Under the pieces are notes generated by a model. The model worked only from the letters and a program-made list of their open reading frames with translations, searched no databases and was not told where the DNA came from. A program made the translations under genes and the position numbers. From Aphanomyces cochlioides (Eukaryota > Oomycota > Saprolegniomycetes > Saprolegniales > Verrucalvaceae), in the NCBI GenBank assembly GCA_019828595.1, contig JAHQRK010000033.1, positions 310,001 through 374,000 on the forward strand: a DNA stretch of 64,000 nucleotides, given 5' to 3'. This document shows, piece after piece, positions 34,012 through 44,135 of the stretch; positions within the stretch are counted from its first letter, which is position 1; every line of letters begins with the position of its first letter.

Positions 34012-37000
34012 TCATGAAACGACGCTGTTAGGAATGATGTGTTGACGTAACCAGGGGTCCGAAGATAGATGCTTGAGCACATTGAATACCTTGGTGTATC
34101 CCTTCTTGAGAGGGAGATCAACCAGGAGCTGTTGTAGATGTAGCTTGATCAAAGAGGCAGCATGAATGGCAACTTCCATCGGACTCTTCGCTGTGAGGTC
34201 GGGTCGAAAGGTGCGATCGGCACGTTGGAGCCATATTTGATAATACACGCAGGCTCGGACAATCGGCCAGATCTTCAGATAGCCACGGATGTAGTATCCA
34301 TCGGACGGCTTGGGCGTCTCGTAGAACATTTCCAGACACGTGGACGGAAAGGAACACTCGAGCAGTCGCTGGATTGTCTTGAAGAAATACCAAACAGATT
34401 GACCATATCCACAAGAGAACAGGAAATGCTCGTACGTCTCATTGACACGACAGAAGACACACGTCGGCTTGGGGTCTTGGTACTGAAACAGATATTGCAT
34501 GGCGTTGGCGCGGAGAAGGGTCTTGAAAATGAACTCTCCATATCGAGGGAGAATGTGGTCGGGTTGGAGGAAGGCGGCAAGTTGGGTAAGGCGCTTGGGG
34601 TCTTCGTAAAAGTTGGATGGCAGGTTGAGATGCTTGGTAGGAAGAATGGACGAGCTGACAGCTGGAGAAGCTCTGATCTTAGCCGATTTCGAAGTCGCAA
34701 ACGCCAACAAGATCGGACTCGAGTCAGGGTGAATTATCCAGTGCCATTCCATCCATTCAGAGCTAGGCGTGGCAAGTGGAACACGGGAGCATCCTCTTCA
34801 GAAACAATCTCAAACAATCGTGATAACTTGGTCACCAAGATTGAGATCCATTGTTTCGTTGGAGGGACAAAATTGGCTTGGCGGCAGGCACGGTTAATTT
34901 TGTCGAACAAGATCGAAGCTGGCCAAACTCGCTGACACGGAGTCAACAAATGCGACAACTTCGTGATGTGAAGCGAAGCCAATATATTGGCTTGGTCTTG
35001 CGTCGATGTAGAGCACTGATCGTATAGGTCTTCGAGTCCAGGCAGATACGAGTTGTGCCAAAGGGGAACATCCAAAGATGAGATGTGATTTGGACAGCCG
35101 TACGGACCAGCGGGATTCAAACCAGCTACTCAATAAGGCTTTCCACATTGGAGTGATATTGGGATTCTTGTACAGTTGTCTGATGAATGCAGAAGAGCCA
35201 TTTGCCAAGAGGAGATCTCGGGGGGAACCCCATGGATGAAAAGCCTTCTCGAGGAGAGTATAGCCCGGCGTAATCCAGGCGGACATGGCAGACTTGCGGG
35301 GTGGGGTGGTGATGGCTTGAATGCATCTGATCATGACAGAGCGGTTGTGTTGTTGCCATAAAGCAAGTGCATGGTGCAGGCCTAAGCCACCGGACTTCTT
35401 CGGCATGAATAGGATCTCCTTTTTGATCAAACGGAGGCCATGGACAGAGGAGGATGGGTTGATTTCTTCACCATGCATAAATTGAAGCATGGCCTTGTCG
35501 ATCTTTTTGGCCAGGTCTTTGTCGGCAGGGACAAAAGCCAGTTGGTACCATAACACAGGCAGACATATGCTGTGCAGGATAGTGACTTTTCCGGCCATGG
35601 TTCGAGCCTTGTAGAGCCACAAAGACAAGCGAGCCACAAACTTCTCAAACACGTAATTGAAACGTGCCAATGGAGAAAGATTGGGCGCAACCAAGATACC
35701 AAGAGCCTTCACGGGACTGTCGGAAGTAACTTGTAGTGAGGCAAGGTTCCCATTCAACTGGCTGTAGGTCAGAATTTGGGTCTTGTCTACGTTGAGTCGG
35801 AAACCAGACTTGTCGCAAAAGGTTTGAACCAATGCAAGCTGCCGGTGGAGGCACGTCTCATTTGCCGCATAGAGTTGCGAGTCGTCGGCAAAGTAACTCC
35901 CAGTGTGGTAGCGATCCCCACACTTGATGCCATAGTTGGAGTGTTGCCGTAGGAGTTGGCACATCGGTTCCAAAGCGATCACAAACAGAAGTGGCGACAG
36001 TGGATCACCTTGCAACACACCGCGTGATGTGAACTGGCTTGGACAAGAAGCCGTTCACCAAGATGCGAGACTTGCGGCCCGAGTACAGTACGCGAACCAT
36101 GTCAACAAAGGTTTCGGGAAAGCCATAGTGACGGAGGACGCGGAGCAAGTACGCGTGGTCCACGCGATCAAAAGCTTTCTCAAAGTCAAGCAGTGCCACC
36201 ATCGAGGACGGACTGTGTAGTTTGATGTGGTGCAGCATGTCATCCAGTCGTGCAATATTGGTTTGGATATTGCTTCGACGGATAAAGCCTTGCTGGTCCG
36301 GGTGGATGATGTGTCGAATGTGGCGCTGGAGTCGATAAGCCAGAATACTCGTCAGGATTTTCACATCCGTGTTGAGTAGGCTAATGGGCCGATAGTTCTT
36401 GGCTTGTGACTTGGGGCCTTTCTTGTGCAGCAACACCAGCGTACTGACAAGTTGCATGGGAGTCAAGCGAGGGTGAGAATGGAGCTGGTGTGTGAATAGC
36501 AGCTCCAATACCAACGACCACTTGTGAGGTGCAAGTTTGAGGACTTCGAATGGCAGAGCGTTGGGACCTGGCGCTGAGTTCGAACTGCTGTGTCGAATAG
36601 CATGATAGAACTCGTTGGCGCGCAAGGGAGCCGACAGCTCTTTCTGGGCTTGCTCTGGCAGTTGCTTGTGTCGAGTCAATGGGGTCAGAAATGACGACAC
36701 TTCGTCTCCAGATCGCTGCACCTCGGGAGCTGCAAACAAGTCCTTGTAGTAGTCGACCAGGACGTCAGACATGCCTTGTTGATTGGAGACAACATTTCCA
36801 TTGACATCCACCAACTCTTTGAAGACTGTCTTCTTCAAGGGGGTAGGGACAGGGGACATGAAGTGGAACTTGGACGAGCGCTCTGCTTTGTACAAGTGAA
36901 GTTGGAACGCCTGGTCTTGACGAAACTGCTTGTCTCGATCTTGCAGCTCGTGAATTTGCTTTTGAAGGTCTCGCACTCGATCCACCAGCACTGAATCTTG

Positions 37001-38060
37001 ACGCATGTTGGGGACTTGCAAAAGCGAAGCGATCTCGACAGCTAACTTCTTCAACGGCAGACGTTGTTTCTCCAATCGTTGAGAATGGAATTCTTTGAGT
37101 TGGGAGCGGATATCATTGACCAGCATGTCGTAGGCCTTGGAGATATTGTGGAATGTTGGAGACTTGTCCAAAAATCGATCCAGACATCCATGAACAATCT
37201 CGGCCGCTCGTGGTAGACGAAGTAGCCAAGTTGGAGCTTTCCATGATCCAGAGCCATGGCGCAATGTTTGACGCTTTGTGATGATACGACATGCCACGTG
37301 GTCAGCCTGTGGAACGTGTGGCATGTGCGTCGCCTTCCAATGACGAAGACCCGCCAAGGTGGACGAACAAAAGATGTAGTCGAGTCGGTTGGTGAGTGTG
37401 GGACTTGTGAAGGCTCGTGCCACGGGGTTTTGACGGCGAAACAGATCCACCAGAGACAAACTGTGCATCCATTGTCAGTTGAAGGGTGCCGGCCATGGTG
37501 GAGGTACTGGGTCTCAACGAATCCAAATCTTTGTTGAGAGTGCAGTTGAAATCTCCTCCAACAATGTGGAGCGCATGTGGAGGAAAGTTGCGTGGCAATT
37601 CTTCGAAGTAACTTGCTCGTTCTTGGAAGGCTGCCGGCGCATAGATATTGTGGAGAACGACTGTCAGTGGACCCAGAGTACATCGCACTTGTAGATAACG
37701 ACCACGAAGCACTGGGTTGTCATGAGGGACTTGAGTGGCGTTCTTCAAAGGAGAGTGAGGATGTATCAACGTAGCCAGACCTCCAGTGGCTGGCGACGTG
37801 GATACTTCAGGGTAAATAGGCTCTTCAAAGAACAAAGAGCCTTCGTGGTTTGTGATGCGTTGCCAATGGAACGCAACACGGTCGTGGAGACATGGCGTGC
37901 GGAAACGGGTTTCTTGGATAAAGGAAACGTCGTGAACACTTGATAGTTTGTCGAGGATGTACCGATGACTGTTGGAGAAGCCATTGGTGTTGAGGGAGAT
38001 GATTTGTGGGTCCCAGTCCACGAGTTCAGTTGGGACATCGGAGAAGTTGTTGTCACTCAT
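34012..38060 (-). pseudogene. LINE-A ORF2, full-length region with at least four indels (A6)
   Basis: The only copy spanning ORF2 from start to stop. The ATG at 38060 is in frame (MSDNNFSDVP) because the 10-bp insertion of A1, A2 and A4 is absent. Endonuclease and RT motifs are as in A1 plus GDPLSPLLF and the catalytic YFADD at 35881-35895, and the C-terminal C-x2-C-x7-H-x4-C knuckle. Lesions compared with other copies: two bases lost near 37474 (within the endonuclease), two near 36026 (before the RT GDPLSP motif), two near 35110, and one near 34769. The last two are shared with A3 and A9 respectively. Confidence 0.88.
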
Positions 38061-38138
38061 CACGAGTACAGATGAAAATGAGTAGAATGGAGGGGTCAGA
38101 GGGGAGGTTGAAATGGATTGAAGCAGGGGATAGAAGCC

Positions 38139-40149
38139 TTAGAGTTGATCGTCCTCCAAATCGAGGGGGTCAATTTCGTCGGCGTTCATGGAGTGGTGAG
38201 CTTTGCTGCAGAGCTCGTCGATGTGGTAATTGTTGGTGATGCTTTTGAGCATCGAGATGGCCGACAAGACGGGAGCCGGCAAAGTGAACTTCTCGAGATT
38301 GTCGCTGAAGTTTTCGATCAAAGCAAACAGCGACCAGTCCGTCAAGCAGTTGGTGTCAGGCAATCTTGTTGCTTCTTGGTTCAATAGAACAGTCAGTGCC
38401 TCCGAGTTTGTGTAGAGGTCTGGGGCCCGATTTGAGAGGAATAAGTCAATCGTAGCAAGTGCAAAGAGGATGCGCTTGATCTCTGGTATGTCCGTGGTCA
38501 ATTCTTCCAAGATTTCTGACGGGTGAATCTTGTATTGAGCCATGAAGTTGACGTGATGTTTGTAGTTGTGAGGCTTGCCTTGAGCTTTTAACAAAGCCAT
38601 CTTGCGCTCAATAGTCTTGGTTGCAACAAGTGACTGAAACAAACTGAGGTCTTCATCTTGTGCGTACATAGCATGTGCAACGAGCTGAGGATCATCTCGC
38701 AAAATGCGTTGACATTCGGTGATACTGCCTTCGACTTTCTTATCTCGAATGATCTTCTTCGCCAATTCGAGGTGGGCTGCAGCAGACTTGTTAAGTCGTT
38801 GTTTCTTCGCTTTGCCTTTGGTCTTTTTCGGGCGTGGCGCACTTGAATCTTCCAATACAATTCGAGGCACTGCAAAGTCTTCAAACGAGAGTTCCACGTC
38901 GTCTTCTTCGAGGATATGAAAACGGTTGGATGTCGGCAGGGGATCCAAACGTGGGGACGAAGGCAAAGTACGTTTTGGAGCTGGTCCAGACCGGTAGCCC
39001 GTTACCAATTGAAGGTCCAGCGAGTTCTTGGGCTGCTCACTTGGTGGAGCAAGAGCGGGCGATTCGTTGGTAGACATTTCCACATCTTCTTGTTGTTTGT
39101 CTTGTCCATTGTTGTTAGGGGGATCGCTGTCACCAGACATATCGACATCAGAGCCATGAGAAGGAGCTGTTGGCTGTGGTTGTTCATCTTGACCATCTCC
39201 AGAGGCCTCAGTTGAGACGGCCTTGCCTTCCGCATTTGTTCCAGGGTCTTGATCATGATCGTCTCCATCATGTTCAGGATCTTTTTCTCCTGACGGAGGA
39301 GATTTTGCTGCTGCCTTGGCCGCTTTTGCCTTCGCTTTTTCAGCCTTGGCCTCTGCACGTCGTGAAACAATCGACAGAGGCAATGTCTTGTTCAGAGCAG
39401 CGATCATGTGCTGAAACACGACGACAAAAGGCTGACCCGACGGATCCGTAATGGTGATTTCGCGTAGTGCGTCGCCGGATTTTGGCACCAACACTGCAGG
39501 AGGCGCAGGCGACTTGAAAATGACTCTCAAATGCGGCGACTTGATGTTCTGACCAGCAGTAGGGTTGAATGCTGCTATCACTGACTTGGTCAATGCAGCC
39601 ATTTTCTTGACAATCGCCTTGGCCATCGAAGGGTGACTGACCTTGTTGAACGTAACGTAGTAGTTGTTGCCATAACGCGAGTACTTGGGAACCAGGAAGT
39701 CTTTGCCACCAAGTCGAAACGTTGTGCCTCCCATTTCCACGCACGTAGACAAGTTGTAACTTGAGATCACAATGGTCTGTGGGTTCTTCTTGTGGATCAA
39801 AATGTTCGGAAATTTGGAGCCCCATAACGAACCAGGATTTTCCTTGACAAATTGATCGCAGATGACTTTTTCGGACCAGTCCTTGTAGCCTTCGCCCAAC
39901 TTGACTGTTAGCTCGTACACTTGGGACTGGGGGGTGAGCAAAATGTTTTCAATGAAGGCGTCCATGTCACCAGAGTCTTTGTAGAATGCGTCCGCCATGG
40001 CTTCGCATCGCGCAATGTCGTCATCGGCAACAGCATGAGCACCAGTGTTGCGATGTTTCGCGCCTTTGGGAGCATTGCCTTGCTTGGAATCTTTCTTGGA
40101 CGAAGCTGAATCCTTGCCGGGAGTCTTTTGCGTTCATGGATTGGCCTTT
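38139..40149 (-). pseudogene. LINE-A ORF1, C-terminal two thirds (A6)
   Basis: Open from just inside the 5' break to a TAA at 38139-38141. It contains the central domain, acidic linker, basic patch and helical C-terminus. A TGG-to-TGA change lies close to its 5' end (plus-strand TCA at 40134-40136, after ANP); the first ATG after it is MADAFYKDSGDMD at 39998. It shares GEGYKDW, FQHMIAAL and GKAVSTEASGDG variants with A7, so the two are close copies. Confidence 0.83.
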
Positions 40150-40210
40150 ACTTCCGAATTTGCCTCGTACCCCTCAAGTCAAGAAGTTATCAAGTGCCGC
40201 CGCGCTCAAA

Positions 40211-43200
40211 ATGTCCAACGCCAACAGCTGTTCCGAGCTCCGTGAGACCAACACTCACGGAGTCACCATCATTCCAGGTATTGTATCACCTCACCCACTT
40301 TCGTCGTCCAATCAGGATGGCGGAAGTGGTGTGAGTAATGTCTCTACACCTAACCCTAGGGCCGAAGTGGAGGTCGAGTTCGACCCCAACAGCGTCTCTG
40401 GAGACCAATCTGCGTCTCGCTCCCCCAGCGCTTCACCTGGTGCTCCACTCGCCGGAGTTCCAGGGGGGGTCAACCTCAGTGGGTCAGTGGTTGACCCCCA
40501 GACCACTGTCGTTAACTTGTCTAGCGAAGCCCTCACTCAGGAGGGCGAACCACTGGGGCCTTGTGCCTGTGGTGGCTGCTTCCCTGGACTCCAATTGGAG
40601 TCGATCCCCAGTGAAGGCGGCGAGAAAACGGGGTCCATGCCAGCCCTAGAGGCTACGTGGGCCCCCCCTATGGGCACACCCTGCGGTTCTGTCTACTTCC
40701 CCCCAGGGGCCTCTTCGGAGGGGCGGGGGCGGTATCCCGATTTGGGTTCTCGCCGGAGCAATGGTGTACCCCAGTCACCGTGCTGCGGGGATGGCATGGA
40801 TTCCCCTTCTACCCCTGTCACTGGGGGTCTGGCCCCGGCCTTTCTCGTGACCAATGGGACTGAGCCAGCAGCCACCAACCGCGTCGCCCCCTGTGCTGAG
40901 CCTCCTAGAACGGGAGAGGAAGAAGAAAAATCTCAAGAGAACGTGGATATGGTCTCTGGAGACGCCGAGGGGAAGGATTCTACTGAAACCGAGGCCTTAA
41001 CCGACGAGGGAAATACTCAAATTCACTCTGAGGTTGATGGGTCAGGCGACATTAACGGCCAAGCGAAGCCGTGTGATACTCCTGGAGAAGTTATTCAAGA
41101 GGAACAATCGACAAACAATGACAATGAACAGTCAAATCAAGACATTGTCGACAAATCCGTTGCTCAAGGAAATGGCGCTGTTGATCCTCCTTCCGCGGCA
41201 GACAAAATACAAGGCGATCAAGAGCAACGAAACGCTGAAAAGGCCAATCCATGGACGCAAAAGACTCCCGGCAAGGATTCAGCTTCGTCCAAGAAAGATT
41301 CCAAGCAAGGCAATGCTCCCAAAGGCGCGAAACATCGCAACACTGGTGCTCATGCTGTTGCCGATGACGACATTGCGCGATGCGAAGCCATGGCGGACGC
41401 ATTCTACAAAGACTCTGGTGACATGGACGCCTTCATTGAAAACATTTTGCTCACCCCCCAGTCCCAAGTGTACGAGCTAACAGTCAAGTTGGGCGAAGGC
41501 TACAAGGACTGGTCCGAAAAAGTCATCTGCGATCAATTTGTCAAGGAAAATCCTGGTTCGTTATGGGGCTCCAAATTTCCGAACATTTTGATCCACAAGA
41601 AGAACCCACAGACCATTGTGATCTCAAGTTACAACTTGTCTACGTGCGTGGAAATGGGAGGCACAACGTTTCGACTTGGTGGCAAAGACTTCCTGGTTCC
41701 CAAGTACTCGCGTTATGGCAACAACTACTACGTTACGTTCAACAAGGTCAGTCACCCTTCGATGGCCAAGGCGATTGTCAAGAAAATGGCTGCATTGACC
41801 AAGTCAGTGATAGCAGCATTCAACCCTACTGCTGGTCAGAACATCAAGTCGCCGCATTTGAGAGTCATTTTCAAGTCGCCTGCGCCTCCTGCAGTGTTGG
41901 TGCCAAAATCCGGCGACGCACTACGCGAAATCACCATTACGGATCCGTCGGGTCAGCCTTTTGTCGTCGTGTTTCAGCACATGATCGCTGCTCTGAACAA
42001 GACATTGCCTCTGTCGATTGTTTCACGACGTGCAGAGGCCAAGGCTGAAAAAGCGAAGGCAAAAGCGGCCAAGGCAGCAGCAAAATCTCCTCCGTCAGGA
42101 GAAAAAGATCCTGAACATGATGGAGACGATCATGATCAAGACCCTGGAACAAATGCGGAAGGCAAGGCCGTCTCAACTGAGGCCTCTGGAGATGGTCAAG
42201 ATGAACAACCACAGCCAACAGCTCCTTCTCATGGCTCTGATGTCGATATGTCTGGTGACAGCGATCCCCCTAACAACAATGGACAAGACAAACAACAAGA
42301 AGATGTGGAAATGTCTACCAACGAATCGCCCGCTCTTGCTCCACCAAGTGAGCAGCCCAAGAACTCGCTGGACCTTCAATTGGTAACGGGCTACCGGTCT
42401 GGACCAGCTCCAAAACGTACTTTGCCTTCGTCCCCACGTTTGGATCCCCTGCCGACATCCAACCGTTTTCATATCCTCGAAGAAGACGACGTGGAACTCT
42501 CGTTTGAAGACTTTGCAGTGCCTCGAATTGTATTGGAAGATTCAAGTGCGCCACGCCCGAAAAAGACCAAAGGCAAAGCGAAGAAACAACGACTTAACAA
42601 GTCTGCTGCAGCCCACCTCGAATTGGCGAAGAAGATCATTCGAGATAAGAAAGTCGAAGGCAGTATCACCGAATGTCAACGCATTTTGCGAGATGATCCT
42701 CAGCTCGTTGCACATGCTATGTACGCACAAGATGAAGACCTCAGTTTGTTTCAGTCACTTGTTGCAACCAAGACTATTGAGCGCAAGATGGCTTTGTTAA
42801 AAGCTCAAGGCAAGCCTCACAACTACAAACATCACGTCAACTTCATGGCTCAATACAAGATTCACCCGTCAGAAATCTTGGAAGAATTGACCACGGACAT
42901 ACCAGAGATCAAGCGCATCCTCTTTGCACTTGCTACGATTGACTTATTCCTCTCAAATCGGGCCCCAGACCTCTACACAAACTCGGAGGCACTGACTGTT
43001 CTATTGAACCAAGAAGCAACAAGATTGCCTGACACCAACTGCTTGACGGACTGGTCGCTGTTTGCTTTGATCGAAAACTTCAGCGACAATCTCGAGAAGT
43101 TCACTTTGCCGGCTCCCGTCTTGTCGGCATCTCGATGCTCAAAAGCATCACCAACAATTACCACATCGACGAGCTCTGCAGCAAAGCTCACCACTCCATG

Positions 43201-43247
43201 AACGCCGACGAAATTGATCCCCTCGATTTGGAGGACGATCAACTCTA
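40211..43247 (+). pseudogene. LINE-A ORF1, full length with C-terminal frameshift (A7)
   Basis: The ATG at 40211 lies 61 nt from the element start. The frame is open for about 975 codons through all regions. One C is missing near 43128 (TCGGCATCTC against TCGGCCATCTC), so the last residues become SASRCSK... and a stop falls at 43199-43201 instead of the family stop at 43245-43247. This is the least damaged ORF1 in the window. An apparent in-frame extension upstream of 40150 is antisense A6 sequence and not part of the gene. Confidence 0.87.
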
Positions 43248-43326
43248 AGGCTTCTATCCCCTGCTTCAATCCATTTCAACCTCCCCTCTGACCCCTCCAT
43301 TCTACTCATTTTCATCTGTACTCGTG

Positions 43327-43916
43327 ATGAGTGACAACAACTTCTCCGATGTCCCAACTGAACTCGTGGACTGGGACCCACAAATCATCTCCCTCAACAC
43401 CAATGGCTTCTCCAACAGTCATCGGTACATCCTCGACAAACTATCAAGTGTTCACGACGTTTCCTTTATCCAAGAAACCCGTTTCCGCACGCCATGTCTC
43501 CACGACCGTGTTGCGTTCCATTGGCAACGCATCACAAACCACGAAGGCTCTTTGTTCTTTGAAGAGCCTATTTACCCTGAAGTATCCACGTCGCCAGCCA
43601 CTGGAGGTCTGGCTACGTTGATACATCCTCACTCTCCTTTGAAGAACGCCACTCAAGTCCCTCATGACAACCCAGTGCTTCGTGGTCGTTATCTACAAGT
43701 GCGATGTACTCTGGGTCCACTGACAGTCGTTCTCCACAATATCTATGCGCCGGCAGCCTTCCAAGAACGAGCAAGTTACTTCGAAGAATTGCCACGCAAC
43801 TTTCCTCCACATGCGCTCCACATTGTTGGAGGAGATTTCAACTGCATTCTCAACAAAGATTTGGATTCGTTGAGACCCAGTACCTCCACCATGGCCGGCA
43901 CCCTTCAACTGGAACA
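43327..43916 (+). pseudogene. LINE-A ORF2, N-terminal endonuclease fragment (A7)
   Basis: The ATG at 43327 is in frame and gives MSDNNFSDVPTELVDWDP, supporting this codon as the authentic ORF2 start, about 79 nt after the ORF1 stop. It contains SLNTNGF, QETRF, NIYAP and GGDFNC, then is cut after TLQLEQ, before the NRLDYIF and DH motifs, so no active endonuclease could result. Confidence 0.87.
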
Positions 43917-43939
43917 ACTTCCGAATTTGCCTCGTACCC
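43917..43939 (+). mobile_element. LINE-A 5' terminus stub A8 (23 bp)
   Basis: ACTTCCGAATTTGCCTCG plus five more bases, the exact 5' end of LINE-A, lying in the ORF2 of A7 and followed at once by unrelated-orientation ORF2 sequence. It shows that a LINE-A 5' end was joined here and almost all of the element was then lost or never made. Confidence 0.8.
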
Positions 43940-43989
43940 AACATTTCCATTGACATCCACCAACTCTTTGAAGACTGTCTTCTTCAAGG
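43940..43989 (-). mobile_element. 50-bp LINE-A ORF2 fragment, inverted
   Basis: Matches the minus strand of ORF2 (same sequence as 46919-46968) around the codons for FKELVDVNGNV. It ends in TTCAAGG, at which the 3' end of A9 is attached. Too short to be functional. Confidence 0.8.
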
Positions 43990-44135
43990 TTAAATGAGTT
44001 GTATTAACCTTATTTTTGAGCAAAGGCCCTAATGACTTACTAATTTGCCTCGTACTGTATAAATAGAACTTGGAAAACAGAATATGGCAAAGTGGTCATT
44101 GAACAGGAGATGAAGTGAGTGAGCCGTCAGCTCAC
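43990..44135 (-). other. LINE-A 3' UTR (A9)
   Basis: 146 bp, nearly identical to A3, with the perfect 9-bp hairpin next to the stop codon and the 14-bp inverse copy of the 5' end. Confidence 0.65.

Larger units (their letters stand above)
33866..40149 (-). mobile_element. LINE-A copy A6, 6.3 kb, 5' truncated
   Basis: The longest LINE-A copy in the window: 3' UTR, complete ORF2 region and two thirds of ORF1. It is truncated at its 5' end at 40149 in the ORF1 sequence AAAGGCCAATCC, which is the same ORF1 position, within about 18 bp, at which A5 is interrupted on the other side. The neighbour at 40150 is the 5' end of A7. Confidence 0.88.
40150..43916 (+). mobile_element. LINE-A copy A7 (5' complete, 3' truncated)
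   Basis: Exact 5' terminus at 40150, whole ORF1 and the first 590 bp of ORF2, then cut at 43916 by another LINE-A 5' terminus (A8). With A6 it forms an inverted repeat with arms of about 2.7 kb (37470-40149 and 41240-43916). Confidence 0.9.

Noticed and set aside
33866..40200. Twin-primed (5'-inverted) LINE insertion formed by A5 and A6
   Set aside because: In twin priming the inverted 5' part lies at the 5' side of the main segment. A5 lies at the 3' side of A6.
39986..40210. Apparent N-terminal extension of the A7 ORF1 (a 1071-codon frame)
   Set aside because: The first 75 codons are antisense A6 sequence and leader. The element starts at 40150 and its ATG is at 40211.
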